Assembly: GCA_026400275.1 (NCBI GenBank) | Contig: JAPLPK010000007.1 | Coordinates: 1-59,917 of the forward strand | Reading direction: 5' to 3' | Length of the DNA: 59,917 nt | Source: Burkholderiales bacterium | GTDB lineage: Bacteria > Pseudomonadota > Gammaproteobacteria > Burkholderiales > Burkholderiaceae_C | In this document: positions 27,298-35,587 of the stretch, one piece after another | Numbering within the stretch: the first letter of the stretch is position 1 | How the letters are laid out: every line of letters starts with the position of its first letter | The notes under the pieces: generated by a model | The model's input: only the letters and a program-made list of their open reading frames with translations | Told to the model about the DNA's origin: nothing | The model's database searches: none | Program-made: the position numbers and the translations under genes

Positions 27298-27352
27298 AAA
27301 AAAGGCCGCCAGCGCAGGTATTACCTGCGCTGGTAGCTATTAAAAACCTAGC
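27298..27352. repeat. Dispersed palindromic repeat, copy 7 (perfect palindrome)
   Basis: CCAGCGCAGGTA-T-TACCTGCGCTGG (27309-27333) is an exact 12+1+12 inverted repeat, followed by TAGCTATTAAAAA. It is the clearest copy of the family. It lies between the two phzF-like genes, where it may act as a hairpin that uncouples them. Confidence 0.8.
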
Positions 27353-27358
27353 GTTTGG

Positions 27359-28294
27359 CTAGAGCAGCACGCTGCCACTGACGCAGGTGACTGACTCGCC
27401 GCCCACCCACACCTGGCCCTGCGCATCGCGTTCGATGTGGATGCGGCCGGCGCGGTCCAGGCAGGTGCCTTGGGACACCAGGTATTCCTCGGGCGCGTAG
27501 CCGTCGGCGATCAGCCACTGGGCCAGGCTGGCGTTCAGGCTGCCGGTCACCGGGTCTTCCAGAATGCCCACCGGGGCGCCAAAGGCACGCACTTCCAGGT
27601 GCGGCTCGGGCGCGCTGGGCGAGGCCGTCTTGCCAAAGGCGCGGGCCTCGCGGTTGGATCGCACTATCAGCGGCGGAGCCGCGTCTTCCGTGGGGTAGAT
27701 GCCCACCACGCCAACCTTGTGGCCCAGGTTCTTCAGCGCCAGCTGGTCAGGCTTGAGCTGCAGCACGGTGTGCGGGCTGTCCAGCAGCAGGCCCAGCCAG
27801 GGCGAGCCGTTATCCAGCATCTGCGCGGCCACCACGTCGCGCGCCTTCAGGCCCAGGGCGGCGGCCAGCTGGGCCAGCAGCATAGGGCTGGGGGCACTGC
27901 GTTTGAGCGGCGGCGCGGCAAAGAACAGGCGGCTGTCGCGGCGGCGGATGCGCACCAGGCCGACCTGGCATTCCTGCACCACCACACCTGCCGCCTGGGG
28001 CTGGCCACCGGCCTGCAGCCAGGCGTGGCAGCTGCCCAGCGTGGGGTGGCCGGCAAAGCGCATTTCGTCGATGGGGCTGAAGATGCGCACCCGGTAATCG
28101 GCTCCAGCGGCCCGGCCCTCGGGCGTGGGCGGCAGCAGAAAGGCGGTCTCTGACAGATTGGTCCAGTTGGCAAAGCGCAGCATGTGCGCCTCACTCAGGC
28201 CTGTGCCGTCCATCACCACCGCCAGGGGGTTGCCCTGGTAGGGGGTGGGCGTGAAAACATCGACTTGCTGGAAAGGGCGTTGCAGTGCGGACAT
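27359..28294 (-). CDS. PhzF-family isomerase-like protein, paralogue B
   Basis: The product is about 311 aa, MSALQRPFQQVDVFTPTPYQGN. It shares most motifs with paralogue A: NLSETAFLLPP (catalytic Glu), FAGHPTLGSCHAW and EDPVTGSLNASLAQWL. It carries about 27 extra residues (around 27600-27690) between the YP strand and EVRAFG, including SNREARAFGKTASPS. That stretch ends in a near copy of its own start (EARAFG/EVRAFG), with GCCAAAGGC at 27578 and 27632. An ancient tandem duplication followed by an insertion or local duplication explains this. The longer frame to 28369 crosses a C-rich hairpin and is not likely translated. Confidence 0.9.
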   Translation of the reverse strand: MSALQRPFQQVDVFTPTPYQGNPLAVVMDGTGLSEAHMLRFANWTNLSETAFLLPPTPEGRAAGADYRVRIFSPIDEMRFAGHPTLGSCHAWLQAGGQPQAAGVVVQECQVGLVRIRRRDSRLFFAAPPLKRSAPSPMLLAQLAAALGLKARDVVAAQMLDNGSPWLGLLLDSPHTVLQLKPDQLALKNLGHKVGVVGIYPTEDAAPPLIVRSNREARAFGKTASPSAPEPHLEVRAFGAPVGILEDPVTGSLNASLAQWLIADGYAPEEYLVSQGTCLDRAGRIHIERDAQGQVWVGGESVTCVSGSVLL

Positions 28295-28369
28295 GGCGGG
28301 TGTTTCAGATTGGCTGTCGGTGGTGTCCCCCAGTCCCCCCCGCCGGGGGAGAGGGGGCTTGGGTGTCAT

Positions 28370-29542
28370 TTATAGCGCGCGGATGGCGTCGGCCAGGGCC
28401 TTGATGCCAATATTGATTTGCTCGACGCTGGCGGTCACAAAGGACAGGCGCATGGTGTGCGGATCGGCGTTGTCGGCGTAAAAGGCGGTGCCGGGCACAA
28501 AGGCCACGCCCTGGTCCACCGCCTTGGGCAGCAGGTCCACGGCGTGGATACCTTCGGGCAGGCGGGCCCACAGGAACATGCCGCCGTCGGGCGTGTTCCA
28601 GGTGACGCCGGCGGGCATTTCACGGGCCATGGCGGCCAGCATGGCGTCGCGCTGGGCCTTGTACAGGCTGCGGATGGTGGGCACATGGCGGGCCAGGAAG
28701 CCGTCTTGCATTACCGCCACCACCATGCGCTGGTTGAAGCTGGGGCTGTGCAGGTCGGCGGCCTGCTTGGCCTGCAGCAGCTTGGGCATCAGCGCCTTGG
28801 GGGCGATCACATAGCCCAGGCGCAGGCCGGGCGCCAGCACCTTGGAGAACGAGCCCATGTAGACGCAGCCCTCGGGGTTGCGGGCGGTCAGCGGCGCGGG
28901 CGGTGGCGCGTCGAACCACAGGTCGCCGTAGGGGTTGTCTTCCACCAGGGGCAGGCCGAGTGCGGCGGCGCGCTCCACCAGAGCGGCGCGGCGGGCTTCG
29001 GTCATGGTGCGGCCGGTGGGGTTCTGGAAGTTGGGCAGCACGTAGAAGAAGCGGGCGTTGTCAGCCTTGCGGGCCAGGTCGTCCAGGTCTACGCCCTCGT
29101 TATCGCTGCCTACGCTGACCACCTTGGGCTCCATCGGGGCGAAGGCTTGTAGCGCGCCCAGGTAGGTGGGCGTCTCCACCAGCACTTTGCTGTCCTTGTC
29201 GATCAGCACCTTGCCCAACAAGTCCAGGCCTTGCTGCGAGCCGGTGGTGATGAGCACCTGGGCGGGCTCCACGTTCCAGGGCAGCTGGGCGGCGACGATC
29301 TCGCGCAGCGGGCCATAGCCTTCGCTGGCGGCGTATTGCAATGCGCCCCGGCCGTCTTCGTGCAGCACCTTTTCGCAGGCAGCGGCGAATTCGGCCACCG
29401 GGAAGGTCTTGGGCGAGGGCAGGCCGCCGGCAAAACTGATGATGCCGGGACGTTCGGTGACCTTGAGGATTTCGCGGATGGCCGAGGAGTTCATCTTCTC
29501 GGTGCGGGCGGCCAGATGCCAGGGGTTCGCGGGGATGCTCAT
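28370..29542 (-). CDS. PLP-dependent aminotransferase (class I/II, 2-aminoadipate type)
   Basis: The product is 390 aa starting MSIPANPWHLAARTEKMNSSAIREILK. Fold-type I aminotransferase: ISFAGGLPSP (substrate arm), LITTGSQQGLDLL, PNFQNPTG, and GSFSKVLAPGLRLGY with the PLP lysine. The start and the SFAGGLP motif are those of the LysN/AAT group that includes 2-aminoadipate and multi-substrate aminotransferases. It is a stand-alone enzyme without the regulator HTH. The upstream phzF-like gene follows it on the same strand after 75 bases. The substrate cannot be fixed from sequence. Confidence 0.9.
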   Translation of the reverse strand: MSIPANPWHLAARTEKMNSSAIREILKVTERPGIISFAGGLPSPKTFPVAEFAAACEKVLHEDGRGALQYAASEGYGPLREIVAAQLPWNVEPAQVLITTGSQQGLDLLGKVLIDKDSKVLVETPTYLGALQAFAPMEPKVVSVGSDNEGVDLDDLARKADNARFFYVLPNFQNPTGRTMTEARRAALVERAAALGLPLVEDNPYGDLWFDAPPPAPLTARNPEGCVYMGSFSKVLAPGLRLGYVIAPKALMPKLLQAKQAADLHSPSFNQRMVVAVMQDGFLARHVPTIRSLYKAQRDAMLAAMAREMPAGVTWNTPDGGMFLWARLPEGIHAVDLLPKAVDQGVAFVPGTAFYADNADPHTMRLSFVTASVEQINIGIKALADAIRAL

Positions 29543-29608
29543 GGTGCTCTTTCAAGGGGCCGTACAGCACGGCAGGTGGTTACGTTTCGAGGTAAGTCAG
29601 ATTGTCGG

Positions 29609-30199
29609 CTAGGACAGCATGGGCGCGAGCGAGGCAACCAGCAAAACTGCCATCAAACCGTTGAAAATGCGCCGGTAGTGGGGTATGCGCAACCAGTGGC
29701 GCAGGCGGCTGCCCGAGAAGGCCCACAGGCTGATGGCGGGTATGCCGACAATCGCAAACCAGGCGGCTGCGGCCAAGACCAGCGCGCGGCTGCTGTGGGC
29801 CGGCACATAGCTGCTAAATGCACCTACCGCCATCACCCAGGCTTTGGGGTTGACCCACTGGAAGCCGGCCGCGCCCCAGAAGCTGATGGGGTGGCTGGCC
29901 TCGGCGTCTTGGGGCGCGCCGGCAGTGGCCACGCCCCAGGCCAGGTACAGCAGATAGGCCGTGCCCAGCCATTTCAACACCAGGTAGAGCTGGGGCACTT
30001 GTTCAAACAGCAGGCCCAGCCCTAGGCCGACCGCAGCCAGCAAAATGAAGAAGCCGATCGACACCCCCGCCATATGCGGCAGCGTGGCGCGAAAACCGTG
30101 GTTCACGCCCGAGGCCAGCAGCATCAGATTGTTCGGCCCCGGGGTGATCGAGCTGACGAAGGCAAACAGCGTCAGCGCGAAGAAGAGTTGGGTGCTCAT
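29609..30199 (-). CDS. LysE-family amino acid exporter
   Basis: The product is 196 aa with five to six membrane segments and the family signature SITPGPNNLMLLASG near residue 16. It probably exports an amino acid or homoserine-like compound (RhtB/LysE superfamily). It lies between an aminotransferase and an EamA transporter on the same strand, suggesting a small amino-acid handling cluster. The EamA gene ends 16 bases upstream, so a shared transcript is likely. Confidence 0.9.
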   Translation of the reverse strand: MSTQLFFALTLFAFVSSITPGPNNLMLLASGVNHGFRATLPHMAGVSIGFFILLAAVGLGLGLLFEQVPQLYLVLKWLGTAYLLYLAWGVATAGAPQDAEASHPISFWGAAGFQWVNPKAWVMAVGAFSSYVPAHSSRALVLAAAAWFAIVGIPAISLWAFSGSRLRHWLRIPHYRRIFNGLMAVLLVASLAPMLS

Positions 30200-30215
30200 G
30201 GTGTCTCCAGAACCA

Positions 30216-31145
30216 TCAGTGAACGGGCATCCGTTTGCCGATGAAAACTACGGCGATTACTGCGAGGCCGAAACCCACCGTGACGGCGTCCAGGCGTTCA
30301 CCCAGCAGCGGCACGGCGAACAGCATGCTCAAAAACGGCTGCACCAGCTGCACCTGGCTAACGCGCACCGTGCCGCCCAGCGCCAGGCCCCGGTACCAGG
30401 CAAAAAAGCCCAGCCACTGCGAGAACACCGCCAGGTAGCCAAATGCCAGCCAGCTGGTGGGCTGCAGTGCGGCCACTGGCCAGGTGATTGCCGCGCCGGG
30501 CACGGTCAGCGGCAGTGAGATCACCAGCGCCCAACAAATCACATGGTCGGCCCGCATGCGCCGCGACAGCAGGCCGCCGAAGCCGTAGCCTACGGCGCCA
30601 AACAGCATGGCCAGCAACAGCAGCACATCGGCGGACTGTATGGACAAGCCGCTGCCAGAGCGCAGCATCGCAAAGCCCACCACCAGCGCGCTGCCCAGGG
30701 CTGCACACAGCCAGAAGCCCTTGGACGGGCGTTGCCGGTGCAGCAGCGCACCGGCGGCTGCGGTGGTCAGCGGCAGCACACCGATGATCACGCTGGCGTG
30801 TACCGCTTCCACATGCCGCATGGCGATGGAGGTCAGCAGCGGGAAGCCGAACACCGCGCCCGAGGCGGTCAGGGCCAGCGGCCACCAGTCGGCGCGCTGC
30901 GGCAGCGGGGCCCGTGTGGCGAGCAAAAAGGCGATGGACAGCAGGCCGGCTGCAGCGGCGCGTGCCATGGCAATAAACACGCCGGACATTTGTGGATCGG
31001 CCGGTGTGCCCACGGCCAGGCGCGTCATCGGCAGGGTCAGCGCAAAAATCACCACCCCCAGCAGGCCCAGCCACAGGCCGCGTTTTTCGGCGGCACTGAG
31101 CGAGGCAGGTGCGGTGTGCAGTACGGTGCTGTGCGGGGTAGACAT
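30216..31145 (-). CDS. EamA/DMT-family transporter
   Basis: The product is about 309 aa starting MSTPHSTVLHTAPA; a start 8 codons upstream (31169) is possible. Ten membrane segments in two EamA halves (about 30-150 and 160-300), as in drug/metabolite exporters such as RhaT/YdcZ relatives. It is divergent from a MocR-type regulator with a perfect palindrome between them, a common arrangement in which the regulator senses an amine or amino acid exported by the DMT protein. The substrate is unknown. Confidence 0.88.
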   Translation of the reverse strand: MSTPHSTVLHTAPASLSAAEKRGLWLGLLGVVIFALTLPMTRLAVGTPADPQMSGVFIAMARAAAAGLLSIAFLLATRAPLPQRADWWPLALTASGAVFGFPLLTSIAMRHVEAVHASVIIGVLPLTTAAAGALLHRQRPSKGFWLCAALGSALVVGFAMLRSGSGLSIQSADVLLLLAMLFGAVGYGFGGLLSRRMRADHVICWALVISLPLTVPGAAITWPVAALQPTSWLAFGYLAVFSQWLGFFAWYRGLALGGTVRVSQVQLVQPFLSMLFAVPLLGERLDAVTVGFGLAVIAVVFIGKRMPVH

Positions 31146-31178
31146 GGCGTTTAGACCTGGAGTGGGCATTCAATGTAG

Positions 31179-31189
31179 TGGTAATACCA
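31179..31189. promoter_or_regulatory. Perfect 11-bp palindrome between divergent regulator and transporter
   Basis: TGGTA-A-TACCA lies 34 bases before the EamA start and 109 bases before the MocR start. It is a candidate binding site for the adjacent MocR protein. Confidence 0.4.
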
Positions 31190-31297
31190 ACACACTAGCA
31201 GTACACTTTATGGCGTCAGTTCTTTAACTGTATTGATAGGAAAGGCAGCACAGACCTGGGTTAGCTGTCTGCCACCGTCTTTGGAAAGGGGTTCTCC

Positions 31298-32704
31298 ATG
31301 CTCATGAAAGCCGCATCCCAGTCATTGACCGAGCAGCTCGCCAGCCATTTCGCCGAGCGCATCCGCAGCCGCCTGCTGGCCGGCGGGGCGCGCCTGCCCT
31401 CGGTGCGGCAGTGCGCGCAGCAGCACCAGGTGAGCGCGTCCACCGTGGTGGCGGCCTACGACCGGCTGCTGGCCCTGGGCCTGGTAGAGGCCCGCAAGAA
31501 CCGTGGTTTTTATGTGCGGGAAACGGCTCAGGCGCAGGATTCATCTGCGCTAGATGCTACGGATTCAGGAGCAAACCGGGTGGCGCGCCGGCCCATCGAT
31601 GCGGCAGCCCTGATGCGCGGCATGTTCCATGGCGACAGCGACAAGCCCCAGCCCGGCATGGGCGTGCTGCCGCCCGACTGGCTGGTGAACAACTTCATGC
31701 CCGCCGCAGTGCGCCGCGTGGCGGCGGGCACGGCCGACTTCACCCTGCGCTACGGCGAGCCGGCGGGCGACCTGGGCCTGCGCAAGACCCTGTCGCAAAA
31801 GCTGGCCGGCCTGCACATACCGGCCGCGCCCGAGCAGATCATCACCACCGTGGGCGCAACCCACGCGCTGGACATCGTCAGCCGCGCCTTGCTGCGCGCT
31901 GGCGACTATGTGATGGTGGAAGAGCCCGGCTGGGCGGTCGAGTTTGCCCGGCTCGAAGCCATGGGCATGCGCATACTGCCGGTGCCGCGCAGCGCCGAGG
32001 GGCCGGACCTGGCGGTGATGGCGCGCTACTGCGAGGCGCACAGCCCGAAGCTGTTCGTCAGTGTCAGTGTGCTGCACAACCCCACCGGCTACTGCCTGAC
32101 GCCGGGCAGCGCGCACCGGGTGCTGACGTTGGCCAACGCGCATAACTTCTACATCGTCGAGGACGACACCTACAGCCACCTGGCGCCCGAGCACGCCACC
32201 CGCCTGTGTGTGCTGGACGGCCTGCAGCGCACGCTGTACGCCAGCGGGTTCTCCAAAATCCTGGCGCCGGGTTGGCGCGTGGGCTACCTGGCCGCGCCCG
32301 AGGCGCTGGTCGAGCGCCTGCTGGACACCAAGCTACTGGCCACCCTGACCACCCCGGCTTTGCTGGAAAAGGCGCTGGCCTGGTGCATAGACCAGGGCCA
32401 GCTGCGCCGCCACGCCGAGCGGGTGCGCACCCGGCTGGACCAGGCACGCACCCGCAGCGTGCGCCTGGCCCTGGCGGCGGGCTGCACGTTTGCGTCCGAA
32501 CCCGCAGGCCTGTTTGGCTGGGTAGATACCGGCGTGGATACCGATGCCCTGTCGCAGCGCATGCTGGACGCGGGCTATATGCTGGCGCCGGGCAGCCTGT
32601 TCCACCTGGCGCGCCCGCCCAGCAGCCTGATGCGCATCAACTTCGCCAGCACGCAGGACGCAGCTTTCTGGCGGGTGTTCGAGCGGGTACGCAATGGCAC
32701 TTGA
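31298..32704 (+). CDS. MocR-type regulator (GntR HTH plus aminotransferase domain)
   Basis: The product is 468 aa, MLMKAASQSLTEQLASHF. The winged helix is at about 10-75 (LPSVRQCAQQHQVSASTVVAAYDRL, cited by position). A linker (about 76-105) precedes the aminotransferase fold (110-465), which has the lysine motif GFSKILAPGWRVGY. The linker ETAQAQDSSALDATDSG is encoded by DNA resembling the window's dispersed repeat (31526-31560). It probably controls the divergent EamA gene. The effector is not known; PLP-bound amines or amino acids are usual for the family. Confidence 0.88.
   Translation: MLMKAASQSLTEQLASHFAERIRSRLLAGGARLPSVRQCAQQHQVSASTVVAAYDRLLALGLVEARKNRGFYVRETAQAQDSSALDATDSGANRVARRPIDAAALMRGMFHGDSDKPQPGMGVLPPDWLVNNFMPAAVRRVAAGTADFTLRYGEPAGDLGLRKTLSQKLAGLHIPAAPEQIITTVGATHALDIVSRALLRAGDYVMVEEPGWAVEFARLEAMGMRILPVPRSAEGPDLAVMARYCEAHSPKLFVSVSVLHNPTGYCLTPGSAHRVLTLANAHNFYIVEDDTYSHLAPEHATRLCVLDGLQRTLYASGFSKILAPGWRVGYLAAPEALVERLLDTKLLATLTTPALLEKALAWCIDQGQLRRHAERVRTRLDQARTRSVRLALAAGCTFASEPAGLFGWVDTGVDTDALSQRMLDAGYMLAPGSLFHLARPPSSLMRINFASTQDAAFWRVFERVRNGT
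31524..31560. repeat. Possible dispersed-repeat copy inside a coding linker
   Basis: GGCTCAGGCGCAGGATTCATC, then TGCGCTAGATGCTAC closely follows copy 9 at 35.6 kb (GCTTATAGCGCAGGTTTTAT, then ATGCGCTAGAGCATC). It falls exactly between the HTH and aminotransferase domains of the regulator. Confidence 0.4.
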
Positions 32705-32716
32705 TATGCTGGCGCG

Positions 32717-33706
32717 ATGCTTTTAAGAGTTCCACTGCACCGTTTCCTGTGTGCCGCTTTGGCGGCCTGCCTGATGGCTCCGCTGCTGGCCTGGGCCCAG
32801 CCGTCTAGCGCAGACGAAGCGCCCGCCGACTGCGCCAGCCGCTACCCAGCGCTGGTGGCCATGCCAGACAGCCCGGTGCGCGACCGTGGTTTTCTGTGGC
32901 GTATCAGCAAGGGCGGCCACACCTCCTACCTGTACGGCACCATGCATATCGGCAAACCCGAGTGGGCCCGGCCAGGTCCGCAGACCCAGGCCGCGCTGGA
33001 CGCGAGCCAGCAACTGGCGCTGGAAATGGACGCGGTGCCCGCCACCGTCCAGGCCCTGATGGCCGGCTTGGCGCGCCAGCCCAACCAGGTGCTGGCTCCC
33101 TCCTTGGAGGTGCGGCTGCGCCAAGCCATGGCCCAAGCCTGCCTGCCCCCCGCTGTGAGCGACATGTTTGCGCCGGAAATGCAGGTGGCCACCTTGGCCA
33201 TTGGCATGCTGCGCGCAGACGGATATTCGGGAGATTGGGGCGCAGACGTCCAGCTGGCCGCCACCGCCCACGCGCGCGCCATGCCGGTGGTGGGGCTGGA
33301 AACACCGCAAGACCAGGTGCGCTTGCTGTTGGCCGCCAATGCCGAGGAGCGCAACGAGGGCGTCCAGGAGCAATTGGACGATATGGCTTCTGGCAAGGTG
33401 CGGCGCATCACTTTGCGCATGGTCCGCATGTGGGACGAGTCCGACCATGCCACTTTGCAGGGCTACAAGGCCTGGTGCGAATGCTTGCCGAAGAACGACC
33501 GCGAACGTCGCGCAATGAAAGCCCTGCTGGACGACCGCAACCTCGGCATGGCGCAGGCCATAGACCGTCTGCATGCGCAGGGCAAAGCAGTCTTCGCCGC
33601 AGTTGGCAGCCTGCACATGGTGGGCCCCACTGGTATTCCGGCCTGGATGGCCCGGCACGGCTACCGGGTGCAGCGCGTGGTGTTTGGCCCTGCGGGCAAA
33701 ATTTAA
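32717..33706 (+). CDS. TraB/GumN family protein, exported
   Basis: The product is 329 aa with a signal peptide (MLLRVPLHRFLCAALAACLM, cleavage near AWA-Q at about 30). The TraB/GumN hallmarks are LYGTMHIGKPEW at about 70-81, with the metal-binding GxxH, and the C-terminal AVGSLHMVGPTGIPAWM. The fold is related to Tiki/PrgY/EreA-type metal hydrolases. It probably acts in the periplasm; the substrate is unknown. It follows the MocR gene after 12 bases, though co-transcription has no obvious meaning. Confidence 0.88.
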   Translation: MLLRVPLHRFLCAALAACLMAPLLAWAQPSSADEAPADCASRYPALVAMPDSPVRDRGFLWRISKGGHTSYLYGTMHIGKPEWARPGPQTQAALDASQQLALEMDAVPATVQALMAGLARQPNQVLAPSLEVRLRQAMAQACLPPAVSDMFAPEMQVATLAIGMLRADGYSGDWGADVQLAATAHARAMPVVGLETPQDQVRLLLAANAEERNEGVQEQLDDMASGKVRRITLRMVRMWDESDHATLQGYKAWCECLPKNDRERRAMKALLDDRNLGMAQAIDRLHAQGKAVFAAVGSLHMVGPTGIPAWMARHGYRVQRVVFGPAGKI

Positions 33707-33738
33707 GCTGCGGCCGGCATGGTGCGCGTGCTGGCTGT

Positions 33739-33800
33739 ATTTGCTATGACTTATGTAGCTTCTTGCGCATGTATTTACTGCGCTGGAGGTACTTTTCTCT
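33739..33800 (+). repeat. Dispersed palindromic repeat, copy 8
   Basis: ATTTGCTATGACTTATGTAG, then CTTCTTGCGCATGTATTTAC and TGCGCTGGAGGTAC with a T-run. The core GCGCA...TGCGC and flanking GCTAT/GTAGC arms match the family. Confidence 0.65.
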
Positions 33801-33850
33801 ATGTATTTTCGTAGGCTTCAGGCGTAGCGAAGAGCGCACAGGTGCGCAGT

Positions 33851-33864
33851 TTGACGCGCATCAA
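33851..33864 (+). promoter_or_regulatory. FNR-like box upstream of the 79-aa protein
   Basis: TTGAC-GCGC-ATCAA matches TTGAT-N4-ATCAA at 9 of 10 positions, the best such box I found in the window. It is 110 bases before the ATG at 33974. Confidence 0.6.
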
Positions 33865-33973
33865 ACTTCGTGGAATTCGGGGCTGTGTGGATGGCATGGG
33901 CTGCAGTTTGTTACCCATGGGCTGGGGCATCCAACCTACACTGGCGTCCGCTACTTTTCATGGGGGTGGACTT

Positions 33974-34213
33974 ATGGCTACACGCGCATTCGGTTTGGAT
34001 AACCTCTTGGACGACCTTCGCAGCCGGTATGGAGAGGCTGATGCGGTCGTGGTGCAGCTCAAGGCCGAGCTGGACAAGCGGCGGCAGGACGAGCAGTTGC
34101 ACCCCCTGGTGGAGCGGCGCGCCAAGAATTCCCCGGCCAAGTCCCATTCGCGGGCCGGCTGGCAGGGCAAGTTCAAATCGTCCCACGACGCACCGGCCAG
34201 CTTTTTGCACTAG
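33974..34213 (+). CDS. Small orphan protein behind an FNR-like box
   Basis: The product is 79 aa, MATRAFGLDNLLDDLRSRYG, with GGGGGTGGACTT as a plausible ribosome site. The first 45 residues are predicted helical and acidic/basic patterned (VVVQLKAELDKRRQDEQLHP). The C-terminus is basic and rich in Ser/Lys/His (AKSHSRAGWQGKFKSSHD). I do not recognise a family. The perfect ATG/SD placement and the FNR-like site upstream argue for a real, oxygen-regulated gene. The longer frame from 33842 crosses the promoter and is unlikely. It could bind nucleic acid through the basic tail, but this is a guess. Confidence 0.65.
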   Translation: MATRAFGLDNLLDDLRSRYGEADAVVVQLKAELDKRRQDEQLHPLVERRAKNSPAKSHSRAGWQGKFKSSHDAPASFLH

Positions 34214-34222
34214 CGCGTGGCA

Positions 34223-34241
34223 GGAGCCTGCCGCAGGCTCC
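34223..34241. terminator. Hairpin between convergent genes
   Basis: GGAGCCTGC-C-GCAGGCTCC is an exact 9+1+9 palindrome placed between the small protein and amtB, which converge. There is no T-run, so it may be a weak or Rho-assisted terminator. Confidence 0.6.
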
Positions 34242-34253
34242 GGGGCCAAGCCG

Positions 34254-35456
34254 CTACCAGCTGGCTTCGCGGTCTGGCGTGGAGCCGATCTTGTGGATGG
34301 ACAGGTCGGCGCCGTCAAATTCTTCTTCGGCCGACAGGCGCAAGCCCATGGTGGCTTTGAGCGCACCGTAGACCACGGTGCCAGCCAGCAGAGCCCAGCC
34401 CGCGCCCATCGCCGTGCCTATCAGCTGCGCCGACAGGCTGACGCCGCCCATGCCACCCAGGGCTTTGCTGCCAAAGATGCCCGCCGCGATGCCGCCCCAG
34501 GTGCCGCACAGGCCGTGCAGCGGCCACACGCCCAGCACGTCGTCGATCTTCCATTTGTTTTGCGTCAGGGTGAACATTTGCACAAAGATGGCGCCGGCCA
34601 CGCCGCCCACCACCAGCGCGCCCAGCGGGTGCATCAGGTCGGAGCCGGCGCACACGGCGACCAGGCCGGCCAGCGGGCCGTTGTGCACAAAGCCGGGGTC
34701 GTTGCGGCCCAGCACCAGTGCCACCAGCGTGCCGCCCACCATGGCCATCAGCGAATTCACCGCCACCAGGCCGGAGATCTTGTCCAGCGTTTGCGCGCTC
34801 ATCACGTTGAAGCCAAACCAGCCCACGCAGAGAATCCAGGCGCCCAGCGCCAGGAAGGGGATGTTCGATGGCGGATGGGCGCTGAGGCTGCCGTCCTTGC
34901 GGTAGCGGTTGCTGCGCGCACCTAGCAGCAGCACGGCCGGCAGCGCCAGCCAGCCGCCCAGGGCGTGCACCACGACGGAGCCGGCAAAGTCATGGAACTC
35001 GGCGCCAGTGCTGGCTTTCAGCCAGGCCTGCACGCCGAAATGCTGGTTCCAGGCAATGCCTTCATAGAAGGGGTAGACAAAGCCGACGATGACCGAGGTA
35101 GCGATCAGCTGCGGCCAGAAGCGCGCCCGCTCGGCGATGCCGCCGGAGATGATGGCCGGAATAGCGGCTGCGAAGGTCAGCAGGAAGAAGAACTTCACCA
35201 GCTCGTAGCCATTGCGCGCGGCCAACTGCTCGGCGCCGATGAAAAACGAGGTGCCATAAGCTACGGCGTAGCCCACCACGAAATACGCCACGGTGGACAC
35301 CGAGAAGTCCACCATGATCTTGACCAGCGCATTGACCTGGTTCTTCTTGTGAACCGTACCGAGTTCTAAAAATGCGAAACCGGCGTGCATGGCCAGGACC
35401 ATGATGCCGCCGAGCAGAATGAACAAGGCGTCTGCGCCCTGTTTTAGTGCTTCCAT
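34254..35456 (-). CDS. amtB: Ammonium transporter, Amt family
   Basis: The product is 400 aa, starting MEALKQGADALFILLGG with eleven membrane segments. GTVHKKNQVNALVKIMVDF, FFLLTFAAAIPAIISGGIAE and GSVVVHALGGWLALP are Amt family blocks; the last holds a pore histidine. It imports ammonium under nitrogen limitation. A sigma-54-type promoter lies about 75 bases upstream, agreeing with NtrC control. No glnK is next to it, unlike in many bacteria. The frame extends to 35528 but would add 24 polar residues across the promoter. Confidence 0.92.
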   Translation of the reverse strand: MEALKQGADALFILLGGIMVLAMHAGFAFLELGTVHKKNQVNALVKIMVDFSVSTVAYFVVGYAVAYGTSFFIGAEQLAARNGYELVKFFFLLTFAAAIPAIISGGIAERARFWPQLIATSVIVGFVYPFYEGIAWNQHFGVQAWLKASTGAEFHDFAGSVVVHALGGWLALPAVLLLGARSNRYRKDGSLSAHPPSNIPFLALGAWILCVGWFGFNVMSAQTLDKISGLVAVNSLMAMVGGTLVALVLGRNDPGFVHNGPLAGLVAVCAGSDLMHPLGALVVGGVAGAIFVQMFTLTQNKWKIDDVLGVWPLHGLCGTWGGIAAGIFGSKALGGMGGVSLSAQLIGTAMGAGWALLAGTVVYGALKATMGLRLSAEEEFDGADLSIHKIGSTPDREASW

Positions 35457-35528
35457 AGCTTCCTCAAGAGATGAATTGTTTTGTTTTGGTGCGCCAGAGC
35501 CGAATTGCACAGGCATGCGCCAAAACAA

Positions 35529-35544
35529 AGCAAGAACCGCACCA
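35529..35544 (-). promoter_or_regulatory. Sigma-54 promoter of amtB
   Basis: On the minus strand TGGTGCGGTTCTTGCT fits TGGCACG-N4-TTGCW with two mismatches, both outside the invariant GG and GC, and with the exact GG-N10-GC spacing. The start of transcription would be about 60 bases before the ATG. GCACACATATGGTGC overlaps its upstream end and resembles an NtrC site. Confidence 0.7.
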
Positions 35545-35587
35545 TATGTGTGCGAGTGCGCGGTGCTGCTGGAATCTATGGTTTTGA

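Noticed and set aside
35500-35520. Second sigma-54-like sequence TGGCGCATGCCTGTGCA before amtB
   Set aside because: GG to GC spacing is eleven instead of ten; the neighbouring site at 35529-35544 fits better.
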